From Prevotellaceae bacterium (lineage in GTDB: Bacteria > Bacteroidota > Bacteroidia > Bacteroidales > UBA932), in the NCBI GenBank assembly GCA_031284065.1, contig JAITAP010000262.1, positions 1 to 5,803 on the forward strand: a stretch of DNA of 5,803 bases. The letters run 5' to 3'. Position 1 is the stretch's first letter, and each line of letters begins with the position of its first letter. A model generated the notes under the pieces. It saw only the letters and a program-made list of their open reading frames with translations, made no database searches and was not told the DNA's origin. A program made the position numbers and the translations under genes. This document shows, piece after piece, positions 1-5,803 of the stretch.

Positions 1-113
1 AGCGAATCAGAAATGTCAAAATCTACTACAACGAATTTCATCTGAGTAGCGAGCAGATTGCCCAGCTTACCGGCTTGTCGGAGGAGCGAGTTCGCGCTAT
101 TCTGAATAGTTAG
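1..113 (+). CDS. C-terminal end of an unidentified protein, helix-turn-helix-like tail (5' partial)
   Basis: Reading from base 3, an open frame of 36 codons runs to a TAG at 111-113; the other two plus-strand frames stop by about base 48, so this is the only frame that can enter from the left edge. The visible tail contains a helix-turn-helix-like pattern, SSEQIAQLTGLSEERVRAIL: a helix, a T-G-L-S turn, and a second helix. Tails of this kind close many Rpn-type PD-(D/E)XK nuclease/putative transposase proteins and also occur in DNA-binding regulators and resolvases. The catalytic part, if any, lies outside the window, so the family is a guess. It is followed by a 164-bp gap before the next gene and is probably a separate transcription unit. 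Confidence 0.6.
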   Translation, partial: RIRNVKIYYNEFHLSSEQIAQLTGLSEERVRAILNS

Positions 114-183
114 CCCGAGCGGACTTACTCTTCTTACGTAAATCACAGCTATTCTGTGCGGCTTAACGCATGTCTTTTGCGTG

Positions 184-220
184 AAGCCGCAAAAAAAGAT
201 TTAGCCATTTTTTCGGGCTT
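184..220 (+). terminator. Weak terminator-like hairpin between the partial gene and the membrane protein gene
   Basis: AAGCC (184-188) pairs with GGCTT (216-220). After a 2x2 mismatch, A6 (191-196) pairs with T6 (208-213) around an 11-base loop, and two more T's follow. The position suits termination of the upstream gene. However, the upper stem is all A-T and the structure abuts the promoter at 222-250, so it may be only an A/T-rich upstream element. Confidence 0.3.
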
Positions 221-221
221 T

Positions 222-250
222 TGTAACCTTTCTTGTGGCGTTGCGTCAAA
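222..250 (+). promoter_or_regulatory. Putative ECF-sigma-type promoter (TGTAACC / CGTC)
   Basis: TGTAACCTT (222-230) contains the AAC core of ECF -35 elements. CGTCAAA (244-250) carries the CGTC core of ECF -10 elements, and 16 bp lie between AAC and CGTC, the usual ECF spacing. No TAnnTTTG box of the housekeeping Bacteroidota sigma factor is present between 114 and 277. A start a few bases after 250 would give a leader of roughly 20-25 nt before the ATG at 278. The motif match is seen directly; use by an ECF sigma factor is inferred. Confidence 0.5.
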
Positions 251-277
251 AGAGCAAACCTTAAAAAATTATTTATC

Positions 278-718
278 ATGGAACAAGAAATTTTACACGA
301 TACCATTTACGTGGTACAATCTGCCGCCTCGCGCGGAGCATGGGATAATGTCGAAATTAATGAGCTTCTACGAATGTTTCTACACAACCTAACTCCCATC
401 GTCATAGTATGTACAATTGCCGCGCTATCTTTCGCTATTCTACGGCAGGCGCTAAAAATTTGGCACAAAGAGCGCATGGCTATAATTGAGAAGCGCATCG
501 AAAAAGGGGCTTTGTCCGAACCCAAACAAAAATTCGACCCGGCTAAATACCTTAGGTGGGGTATTGTTTTGCTAAGCCTCGGCTTGGGCGGTACTATTGC
601 TCTGCTGATAGGAGAAGGATGGGGGCTGTTGTTTTTCCCCCCCTTGTTTCTGGGCATAGGCTGGGTTGCGTACTACTTTTTTTTAGCCAAAAGGGAAGAA
701 AGCAAGCTGACGGAGTAA
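278..718 (+). CDS. Small inner-membrane protein, DUF6249-like
   Basis: A 146-residue protein predicted to sit in the cytoplasmic membrane. Residues 1-37 are polar. Hydrophobic segments lie at about 38-57, 91-111 and 117-136, and the tail is short and charged (AKREESKLTE). Right after the first segment comes WHKERMAIIEKRIEKG (62-77), which resembles the 'H-x-E-R-x-x-x-I-E-K-G' signature of DUF6249 proteins, small membrane proteins often encoded beside ECF sigma factors in Bacteroidota. No catalytic motif is visible and the function is unknown. The ATG at 278 is chosen over the in-frame ATG at 233: the latter lies inside the ECF-like promoter and would add 15 residues unlike the family, whereas 278 follows an A/T-rich leader. 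It has no sigma factor gene beside it here and converges on rpmH across a strong hairpin. Confidence 0.8.
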   Translation: MEQEILHDTIYVVQSAASRGAWDNVEINELLRMFLHNLTPIVIVCTIAALSFAILRQALKIWHKERMAIIEKRIEKGALSEPKQKFDPAKYLRWGIVLLSLGLGGTIALLIGEGWGLLFFPPLFLGIGWVAYYFFLAKREESKLTE

Positions 719-745
719 ATTTCGTCGCGAGTGCGCCCCTAAAGT

Positions 746-810
746 TCGATAGCCACGAATGTACGAAAGCCGCAACGTTGTTGTTGCTTCCGTACGTTCG
801 TGGCTATTGA
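746..810. terminator. Strong bidirectional hairpin between convergent genes
   Basis: Bases 746-765 pair with 791-810 as a continuous 20-bp stem with two G-T wobbles (748/808 and 760/796). Inside the loop, GCAAC (772-776) can pair with GTTGC (783-787). It lies 27 bp past the stop of the DUF6249-like gene and 27 bp past the stop of rpmH, so it can serve both convergent transcripts. The downstream T-run is poor: TGTTTTA on the plus strand and AACTTTA on the minus strand. It may therefore act partly by protecting 3' ends or blocking read-through rather than as a classic intrinsic terminator. Confidence 0.75.
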
Positions 811-837
811 TGTTTTACGCAAGCCTGCCGCTGCCGC

Positions 838-996
838 CTACTTGCCGTACTTGGGCTCGTCGGAAACGGTGAGCTTTTTGCGGCCGCGGGCGCGACGTGC
901 AGCCAGCACGCGACGTCCGTTAGCGGTTGACATCCTTTCTCTAAAGCCGTGCTTGTTCCTACGCTTGCGCACTGAAGGTTGAAAAGTCCTTTTCAT
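838..996 (-). CDS. rpmH: 50S ribosomal protein bL34
   Basis: The minus strand encodes a complete 52-residue protein beginning MKRTFQPSVRKRRNKHGFRE and continuing with the near-invariant RMST-NGR-VLAARRARGRK core. This is diagnostic for bL34, a very basic protein of the large ribosomal subunit. It ends KLTVSDEPKYGK, a slightly extended acidic-then-basic tail common in Bacteroidota. The ATG is the complement of 994-996 and the stop TAG the complement of 838-840. The leader before the ATG is A-rich (complement of a T8 run at 1005-1012), with no Shine-Dalgarno sequence. No rnpA, dnaA or other ribosomal gene is adjacent: the gene stands alone, reading toward the 746-810 hairpin, with promoter elements upstream at 1173-1203 and possibly 1051-1058. 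Confidence 0.98.
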   Translation of the reverse strand: MKRTFQPSVRKRRNKHGFRERMSTANGRRVLAARRARGRKKLTVSDEPKYGK

Positions 997-1050
997 TTTG
1001 ATGATTTTTTTTGATTGAGGTCAAACGCAACTTCCGGCTACACATCCGAC

Positions 1051-1058
1051 CAAAATTA
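1051..1058 (-). promoter_or_regulatory. Possible rpmH-proximal -7 box
   Basis: On the minus strand these bases read TAATTTTG, a full match to the Bacteroidota TAnnTTTG -7 consensus, about 55 bp upstream of the rpmH start. No TTTG or TTG -33 element occurs 19-21 bp upstream, so this is weaker than the distal promoter and may be a chance match in A/T-rich DNA. Confidence 0.35.
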
Positions 1059-1120
1059 GACCAAAACTTCCCTTAATCATTCCTCACAACCGGCGGAGCA
1101 TGGCAGGGAAGCGAATTAAA

Positions 1121-1160
1121 CGCCCCATCGTTAGCCGTCAACGTTTTATGCGCCCCAACG
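1121..1160. repeat. Direct repeat pair, 30-bp spacing
   Basis: CGCCCCATCG (1121-1130) and CGCCCCAACG (1151-1160) differ at one position and begin exactly 30 bp apart, each preceded by an A/T-rich hexamer. On the minus strand they fall just downstream of the 1173-1203 promoter, so they would lie in the early leader of the rpmH transcript. They could be an operator pair or a leader element; nothing in the sequence decides this. Confidence 0.45.
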
Positions 1161-1172
1161 GGTAACGGGCTG

Positions 1173-1203
1173 CAAAGATAGCTCTTTTCGGTAGAAGTGC
1201 AAA
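1173..1203 (-). promoter_or_regulatory. Housekeeping-type Bacteroidota promoter, probably for rpmH
   Basis: On the minus strand, TTTG (complement of 1200-1203) is followed by 19 bp and then TATCTTTG (complement of 1173-1180). Both elements and the spacing match the Bacteroidota primary sigma factor consensus (TTTG, 19-21 bp, TAnnTTTG). Transcription would begin near 1167, giving rpmH a leader of roughly 170 nt. No other minus-strand gene lies between, so rpmH is the likely target. Confidence 0.7.
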
Positions 1204-1417
1204 ATATTTCTCAAAATTTTTGTCCCTGTAGAACGGCAAAACCTCCGCCGAAGATAAAACGTTCACCCTTTCAGCAAGCCTTTTTGCCGGAAAGCGTTGC
1301 CGTCGCTTTGCAGCGCTGCGGCGCAACACCGCTCCGTTTTTTCATGCGTAGCTAAACCGTATCCTTCCCGTAGCGCAACATTCACATTTCTGTAATCGCA
1401 GGGTAGCATTGCGCCCA

Positions 1418-1425
1418 TACCTTTG
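1418..1425 (+). promoter_or_regulatory. -7 box for the TonB receptor gene
   Basis: TACCTTTG matches the Bacteroidota TAnnTTTG -7 consensus. Initiation around 1431-1433 would leave a leader of just under 30 nt, A/T-rich and without a Shine-Dalgarno sequence, before the ATG at 1460. I see no good TTTG/TTG -33 element at the expected distance (ending near 1396-1398), which may mean that activation depends on a regulator. The box also helps exclude an upstream TTG start at 1409. Confidence 0.6.
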
Positions 1426-1459
1426 CGGCGTAAAACAAAAAAAAATTTTTTGCTACTAC

Positions 1460-4315
1460 ATGAACAACTTTAGGTCAATATTCGTTATCGCCGTGCTGCT
1501 ATGCCCGGTTTTTTGCCCCCTCTACGCAGGCGGAGCGTCCAACAACAAAAAGAAAGTTGAGGGATTTGTGCACAGCGCAAAAACGCAGGAGCCGGTTGTC
1601 GGCGCAGCGGTTCTGGTCAAAGGCACAAGCCGGAGCGCCATGACGGGCGTTGACGGGCGCTTTCTCATCGAAAATCTCGACAAGGACGCCTGCACGCTAC
1701 AAATTCGCTGCATGTCCTACAAAACGGTGGAGGCAGAGTATCGCCTGAAGGACGACGTTACGCGCCTGAGCATCGGCATGGAGGACGAGGCGCTCAAGCT
1801 GGACGAAGTGGTGGTGAAGGGCACGGCGCGCCGCAGCGCGGAAATCGGCATGGTGCAAAGCATAAAGTCAATGCCGCAGGTGGCAAGCGGAATGTCGGGG
1901 GCGCAAATCGCCAAAGGCCCCGACAGGGTTGCCGCAGAGGTGATACGGCGAATACCGGGCGTGAGCATCATCAACGAGCGGCTCATCATTGTGCGGGGGC
2001 TGTCGCAGCGCTACAACAACGCATGGATTAACGGGCTGTCGGCGCCAAGCACCGAAACCGACAGCCGCTCATTCCCCTTTGACCTTGTCCCCAGCAGCCA
2101 GATAGACAATTTGGTGGTGTACAAGTCGCCCTCGCCCGAAATTCCCGCCGACTTTTCGGGGGGATTTGTGAAAATCACCTCCAAGAGCATCCCCGACGAA
2201 AATCTTGTGGAGGTCAGCTACAACACGGGCTTCAACGTGAATACGGCCGGGCGGAGCTTCCGGATGAACCCGGGCGGCAGCGCCGATTTTCTTGGCTTCG
2301 ACAGCAAGCGCACCCTGCCGAAGGATTTCCCCAAGTATTTTCCCAAGCCCGAAAGCGACCCCGACGGCGTTACCCGCTTCTCGCGGGAGGGCTTCAACGG
2401 CGACTGGCGCATCAAAACCATCACGCCCCTACCCGACCAACGGCTATCGCTAACGGTTGCGCAGCGCATGGAGGCGCCGGGCGGCAGGGAGGCGGGCGTT
2501 ATCACGGCGGTGAGCTACAGCAACACGTTTTCCTCCATCGGCGGCATGACCAACGCTCGCTACGGTATCTACAACGCCGCCGCCGACAAGCCTATCTACC
2601 TCGACAACTACCGCGACAACCGCTACTCCAACGACGCCCGCGTGGGCGTGCTGCACAGCTGGTCGCTTGCGCTCAACCCGTCCCACCGCCTCGAATTTAA
2701 GAATTTGCTGAACATCCTTGGGCGCAACCGCCTGACGGAGCGCAGCGGAGTTAAGGATATGAGCAGCCCCTACTACCGCGAGCAAACCGAAATGCAGTAC
2801 ACCTCGCGCCTCACCTACAACGGGCAGCTGTCGGGGATGCACGACCTCACGCCCAGCCAAACGCTCGCGTGGGATGCGGGATACTCCTACGCCCGCAAGG
2901 ACGAGCCCGACCGCCGCATTGTAACCAATCAGGTGGGAACAGGCAGCTTTGACGACGCTCCGCCGGCTGCCGTCGGCAACGACAACGTGAGCCGGTACTT
3001 TCAGGATTTATCCGACAACAACGTTTCGGTAGCGCTGAACTACAAGTACGCCTTTAGCGGCGAGCAGCGTCCCGTTATCAAGGCAGGCGCTTACGGCGAG
3101 TACCATGCGCGAAGCTACGCGCCGCGAGAGTTCACGTACCGCTACGAAAACCTCGACTACGCTTTCAGGAGCAACGCCTACCTCTACCTGCCGGTGGAGG
3201 AGATGCTCTCCAGCGAGTACCTCAGCGCGGATAAGGTGTACGTTGAGGAGCGAGCCATCGAAACCAGCGCGTACTCCGCGCGTGTGCAGCACGCGGCAGG
3301 CTACGCCGCCGTTGACGCGCCGCTGGGACGGCTGACCATCTACGCAGGCGTGAGGGCGGAGCGACGCCTCACCGAGCTGTCCTGCGACCGCGCCGACGCG
3401 CCGACAATAACCCTGCTCAGCACAAAAACCACCACCGATTTTGACCTGCTGCCCTCCGTAAACCTCACCTTTCGGCTCACCGAAATGCAGCAGCTGCGGG
3501 CAGCCTACGGGCGGTCGCTCAACCGTCCGGAGGTGCGCGAAATGTCGCCCGCCGTTTACTTCGACTTTGACCTGTTCAGCGAAATCGGCGGCAACGAAAA
3601 CCTCAAAACCGCCTCCATACACAACTTCGACCTGCGCTACGAGCTGTACCCCGGCAGGGGCGAAACCGTGAGCTTCGGCGTATTCTACAAGCATTTTACC
3701 AACCCCATCGAGTGGACGTTTATCGACATGGGCGGCTCGCTCCGCTACAGCTACGAAAACGCTAAAGCGGCGGAAAGCTTCGGCGTAGAGCTCGACGTGC
3801 AGAAAACGCTGGACTTTGTAGGGATACCTGACCTTTCGCTTGCGCTCAACGCCGCGTTCATTGAGAGCCGCGTGCACTTTGTTCCGGGCGAGGTGGTTAC
3901 GGAGCCTGACCGCCCCATGCAGGGGCAATCGCCCTACGTGATTAACGCGGGGCTGTACTACAAGCTACAGAAGCGCGGGCTTAACGCCTCGCTGCTCTAC
4001 AACCGCATTGGGGAAAGAATTGTGGGGCTGGGAAAATTCAACAGCGCCGACAACAACGACGTAAACTCCCACATCCCCAACACCTACGAAATGCCGCGCA
4101 ATTCGCTCGATTTTTCGGTAAGCAAAGCCATTGGCAAAAACCTTGAGCTCCGCTGCTCGCTAACGGATATTCTGTCGGAAAATGTGGTGTACAAGCAATT
4201 CCCTGTCTTCCGGAGCGAAGACGGAGCGGAGCACAAGCGCGAGCAAACCACGCGAAGCTACAACCCGGGGCAGCATTTCTCCATCGGAGTAAGGTGGAAA
4301 ATCAGGTACAGCTGA
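1460..4315 (+). CDS. TonB-dependent outer-membrane receptor with carboxypeptidase-regulatory-like N-terminal domain
   Basis: A 951-residue outer-membrane transporter expected to import a ligand using TonB-ExbB-ExbD energy. Residues 1-23 form a signal peptide, probably cleaved after LYA. Residues about 33-110 are a carboxypeptidase-regulatory-like beta-sandwich (VEGFVHSAKTQEPVVGAAVL, then GVDGRF at 63-68). LDEVVVKGT (114-122) is the TonB-box/linker-like segment. The plug spans about 128-245, with RRIPGVSI (163-170), VRGLSQRYNNAWING (178-192) and EIPADFSGGFVKI (227-239). The remainder is the beta-barrel, including NRPEVRE (688-694) and FYKHFTNPIE (742-751), and ends with a typical terminal strand (QHFSIGVRWKI). 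The plug belongs to the 'RGL-x-x-RYN...NG...PS' group, not the classic SusC pattern. The start at ATG 1460 puts the signal peptide at the N-terminus. The ligand cannot be inferred. The lipoprotein gene follows after 90 bp without a visible promoter. Confidence 0.95.
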   Translation: MNNFRSIFVIAVLLCPVFCPLYAGGASNNKKKVEGFVHSAKTQEPVVGAAVLVKGTSRSAMTGVDGRFLIENLDKDACTLQIRCMSYKTVEAEYRLKDDVTRLSIGMEDEALKLDEVVVKGTARRSAEIGMVQSIKSMPQVASGMSGAQIAKGPDRVAAEVIRRIPGVSIINERLIIVRGLSQRYNNAWINGLSAPSTETDSRSFPFDLVPSSQIDNLVVYKSPSPEIPADFSGGFVKITSKSIPDENLVEVSYNTGFNVNTAGRSFRMNPGGSADFLGFDSKRTLPKDFPKYFPKPESDPDGVTRFSREGFNGDWRIKTITPLPDQRLSLTVAQRMEAPGGREAGVITAVSYSNTFSSIGGMTNARYGIYNAAADKPIYLDNYRDNRYSNDARVGVLHSWSLALNPSHRLEFKNLLNILGRNRLTERSGVKDMSSPYYREQTEMQYTSRLTYNGQLSGMHDLTPSQTLAWDAGYSYARKDEPDRRIVTNQVGTGSFDDAPPAAVGNDNVSRYFQDLSDNNVSVALNYKYAFSGEQRPVIKAGAYGEYHARSYAPREFTYRYENLDYAFRSNAYLYLPVEEMLSSEYLSADKVYVEERAIETSAYSARVQHAAGYAAVDAPLGRLTIYAGVRAERRLTELSCDRADAPTITLLSTKTTTDFDLLPSVNLTFRLTEMQQLRAAYGRSLNRPEVREMSPAVYFDFDLFSEIGGNENLKTASIHNFDLRYELYPGRGETVSFGVFYKHFTNPIEWTFIDMGGSLRYSYENAKAAESFGVELDVQKTLDFVGIPDLSLALNAAFIESRVHFVPGEVVTEPDRPMQGQSPYVINAGLYYKLQKRGLNASLLYNRIGERIVGLGKFNSADNNDVNSHIPNTYEMPRNSLDFSVSKAIGKNLELRCSLTDILSENVVYKQFPVFRSEDGAEHKREQTTRSYNPGQHFSIGVRWKIRYS

Positions 4316-4347
4316 AAATTACTAACGTCGAGCCATTTTATAGCTCT

Positions 4348-4389
4348 AATTTCCAATTCACATTCTTAATTTCTAATTCTCAATTAATC
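4348..4389. repeat. Degenerate heptanucleotide tandem array in the receptor-lipoprotein spacer
   Basis: Six consecutive 7-base units can be read in register: AATTTCC, AATTCAC, ATTCTTA, ATTTCTA, ATTCTCA, ATTAATC, each beginning with ATT or AATT. The array fills about half of the 90-bp spacer and is far more A/T-rich than either flanking gene. Similar ATTCTA-like heptad tracts occur between genes in other Bacteroidota. No hairpin or -7 box is embedded in it. Confidence 0.55.
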
Positions 4390-4405
4390 AACAAAAACAA
4401 CAAAA

Positions 4406-5803
4406 ATGAAAACAACAACCAAAACAAGCATGAAAGCAAACATGATTATGATGGGTAGCGCACTCTTTGTCAGCGCCGCCCTGCTGTGCACACGCTGCAA
4501 CAGCGACGACGACAAAAACAACGACGAAGCGCCCAAAGGCGAAACGCTCAATCTCGGCGACGGGTCAAACGGGTACGAAATCAAGGAAAATGAAACCCTA
4601 ACGTACCCCAACACCTACAACCTGAAGGGCTTTGTTTACGTGGTGGATGGAGCAACGCTCACCATTGAGTCGGGCGTTATTATTAAGGGCGACAAGGAGA
4701 GCAAGGGCACGCTGATTGTGGAGCGCGGCGGCAAGCTCATCGCCAAAGGAACAAAGGAAAAGCCCATCGTGTTCACCTCCGCTCAGGCAAAGGGTAGCCG
4801 CAGGCCGGGCGACTGGGGCGGTATTATCCTGCTGGGCAAGGCGAGCAACAACAAGAGTGAGCAAACCATCGAGGGCGGTGTTCGCTCAAAGCATGGCGGC
4901 AACAACGCTGCCGACAACTCGGGCGAGCTGAGCTACGTGCGCGTTGAGTTTGCCGGCATTGAGTATTCGCAGGACAACGAAATCAACGGCATTACCTTAG
5001 GCTCGGTAGGTTCGGGTACAAAAATCGACCACGTGCAGGTGTCCCACTCCGGCGACGACTCCTTTGAGTGGTTTGGCGGAACGGTCAACGCCACGCACCT
5101 GATTGCCTTTCGCGGCTGGGATGACGATTTTGACACCGACAACGGTTTTTGCGGAAAAGTGCAGTTTGCGTTGGCTGTGCGCGACCCGGAAACCGGCGAC
5201 AAGTCGGCCTCCAACGGCTTTGAGTCGGACAACAACGCCAGTGGCTCCGCTGTTTCTCCTTACACAAGCGCCGTGTTTGCCAACGTAAGCCTCTTTGGCC
5301 CCGTTGCCAATCCGGCAAGCTACGAGGACAACGCTAAAGTTCACGGCAGCACAGGCACTGACGCACGCTTTCAGGCAGGCCTGCACCTGCGCCGCAACAC
5401 GCAGCTGAGCATCTTCAACTCGCTCGTGGCCGCTTTCCCCATCGGGCTCATCATTGAGAACGACAAAGGCAGCGCCACCCAAAGCGGGGCTACGAACGGC
5501 GACCTCAACGTGGCAAGCTGCGTTATTGCCGGCACGGTAAAGCCTTTTCAGGACAAGCAGTACTGGACGGACAACACGGTGTATAGCGATGGCGACACAT
5601 CATTTACGCCCGGCTACTTTAGAACCGCAGAACTGGGCAACCGCCTTTTCGCCGCCATTAGCGACTTACAGCTTACCGCCACCCCGTCCCTCGCCGCTCC
5701 GCTGGCTTTCCCGCAAAGCGGCAGCCCGCTGGCAACAGGCGCAGCATGGACAAACGCCAAAGTAGCCTCCGGCTTCGAAAAGGTAGCCTACATCGGCGCG
5801 TTT
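4406..5803 (+). CDS. Predicted surface lipoprotein with beta-helix-like fold, partner of the TonB receptor (3' partial)
   Basis: The frame is open for 466 codons to the window edge. A basic start and hydrophobic stretch (residues 14-27) lead to two candidate lipidated cysteines, C28 and C31. NSDDDKNNDE follows, resembling the acidic lipoprotein export signal that directs Bacteroidota lipoproteins to the cell surface. Residues about 58-145 are short strands and G turns (GATLTIESGVIIKG, GTLIVERGGKLIAKG, then GDWGGIILLG at 135-144), as in right-handed parallel beta-helices. Acidic loops follow: GDDSFEWFGGT (216-226), RGWDDDFDTDNGF (236-248) and NGFESDNN (270-277). I recognise this as a widespread but functionally unassigned Bacteroidota family, sometimes misnamed 'multidrug transporter'. 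Relatives commonly end soon after the YIGAF-type motif that closes this window, so probably only a few tens of residues are missing. It likely binds a ligand or metal at the surface for the upstream receptor; that role is inferred. Confidence 0.85.
   Translation, partial: MKTTTKTSMKANMIMMGSALFVSAALLCTRCNSDDDKNNDEAPKGETLNLGDGSNGYEIKENETLTYPNTYNLKGFVYVVDGATLTIESGVIIKGDKESKGTLIVERGGKLIAKGTKEKPIVFTSAQAKGSRRPGDWGGIILLGKASNNKSEQTIEGGVRSKHGGNNAADNSGELSYVRVEFAGIEYSQDNEINGITLGSVGSGTKIDHVQVSHSGDDSFEWFGGTVNATHLIAFRGWDDDFDTDNGFCGKVQFALAVRDPETGDKSASNGFESDNNASGSAVSPYTSAVFANVSLFGPVANPASYEDNAKVHGSTGTDARFQAGLHLRRNTQLSIFNSLVAAFPIGLIIENDKGSATQSGATNGDLNVASCVIAGTVKPFQDKQYWTDNTVYSDGDTSFTPGYFRTAELGNRLFAAISDLQLTATPSLAAPLAFPQSGSPLATGAAWTNAKVASGFEKVAYIGAF

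Larger units (their letters stand above)
997..1459. other. Divergent intergenic region between rpmH and the TonB receptor gene
   Basis: This 463-bp stretch holds no convincing gene. The half next to rpmH carries minus-strand promoter elements and a spaced direct repeat; the right end carries a plus-strand -7 box for the receptor. The middle, about 1204-1417, has only a modest imperfect hairpin: GTTGCCG at 1296-1302 against CGGCGCAAC at 1319-1327, with an inner CGCT/AGCG stem at 1304-1315. A T6 run follows at 1337-1342. This could be a weak plus-strand terminator for an unseen small transcript, but no promoter for one was found. A 63-codon minus-strand frame (1138-1329) overlaps the rpmH promoter and has no recognisable features. 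Confidence 0.7.

Noticed and set aside
233..277. In-frame ATG at 233 for the DUF6249-like protein
   Set aside because: It lies between the -35-like and -10-like elements of the putative promoter, and the added residues look unlike the family; ATG 278 fits better.
800..982. 60-codon plus-strand open frame
   Set aside because: It is antisense to rpmH, whose bL34 protein is unmistakable on the minus strand.
838..996. rpmH as a marker of the replication origin
   Set aside because: No rnpA, dnaA, or cluster of DnaA-box-like repeats is visible in the window, so the link does not hold here.
1138..1329. 63-codon minus-strand open frame in the intergenic region
   Set aside because: It overlaps the rpmH promoter at 1173-1203 and encodes a basic sequence with no motif or supporting leader.
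1433..1451. A-run followed by T-run before the receptor start, considered as a terminator
   Set aside because: The stem would be all A-T, with no GC pairs, and it lies between a -7 box and a start codon; an A/T-rich leader is the simpler reading.
1409..1459. Upstream TTG start extending the TonB receptor by 17 residues
   Set aside because: The extension contains the TACCTTTG -7 box and would bury the signal peptide behind a polar leader; ATG 1460 puts the signal peptide at the N-terminus.
3008..3928. 306-codon minus-strand open frame inside the receptor gene
   Set aside because: It is antisense to conserved barrel sequence, is dominated by V, A, R and H as expected from the complement of GC-rich codons, and shows no domain or promoter.
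4997..5482. 161-codon minus-strand open frame inside the lipoprotein gene
   Set aside because: It is antisense to the conserved acidic motifs of the lipoprotein and has shadow-like composition with no recognisable features.
1..5803. CRISPR array, tRNA, rRNA or insertion sequence
   Set aside because: No regularly spaced identical repeats, tRNA cloverleaf or rRNA motifs, or transposase with terminal inverted repeats were found; the HTH-like tail at 1-113 is too short to call a mobile element.

Overview
The window looks like chromosomal DNA of a member of the Bacteroidota, probably Bacteroidales-like. The evidence is: -7 boxes of the TAnnTTTG type in place of sigma70-type -10 boxes; start codons preceded by A/T-rich leaders without Shine-Dalgarno sequences; a TonB-dependent receptor with the N-terminal carboxypeptidase-regulatory-like domain typical of this phylum; and a lipoprotein with an acidic tract just after the candidate lipidated cysteine. 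Species or genus cannot be read from this sequence.

Layout. Positions 1-113 are the last 36 codons of a plus-strand gene with a helix-turn-helix-like tail. After a short gap holding a weak terminator-like hairpin and an ECF-sigma-type promoter, 278-718 (+) encodes a small three-helix membrane protein of DUF6249 type. A strong 20-bp hairpin (746-810) separates it from rpmH (ribosomal protein L34), which is convergent on the minus strand (838-996). The divergent gap 997-1459 contains a well-formed minus-strand promoter of the phylum type (1173-1203), a second possible -7 box (1051-1058), a 30-bp-spaced direct repeat, and a plus-strand -7 box (1418-1425) placed for the next gene.

The second half is a two-gene transport-type locus: a 951-residue TonB-dependent outer-membrane receptor (1460-4315), a 90-bp spacer built partly of degenerate heptamers (4348-4389), and a predicted beta-helical surface lipoprotein (4406 to the window edge, 466 codons without a stop). 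No promoter is visible between them, so they are probably co-transcribed. The arrangement resembles SusC/SusD logic (barrel plus surface lipoprotein), but the lipoprotein is a strand-rich, Asp-rich beta-helix-like protein, not an alpha-helical SusD. I infer that the pair binds and imports an unidentified ligand. It is the most interesting part of the window, although relatives of both proteins are familiar in Bacteroidota as uncharacterised genes.
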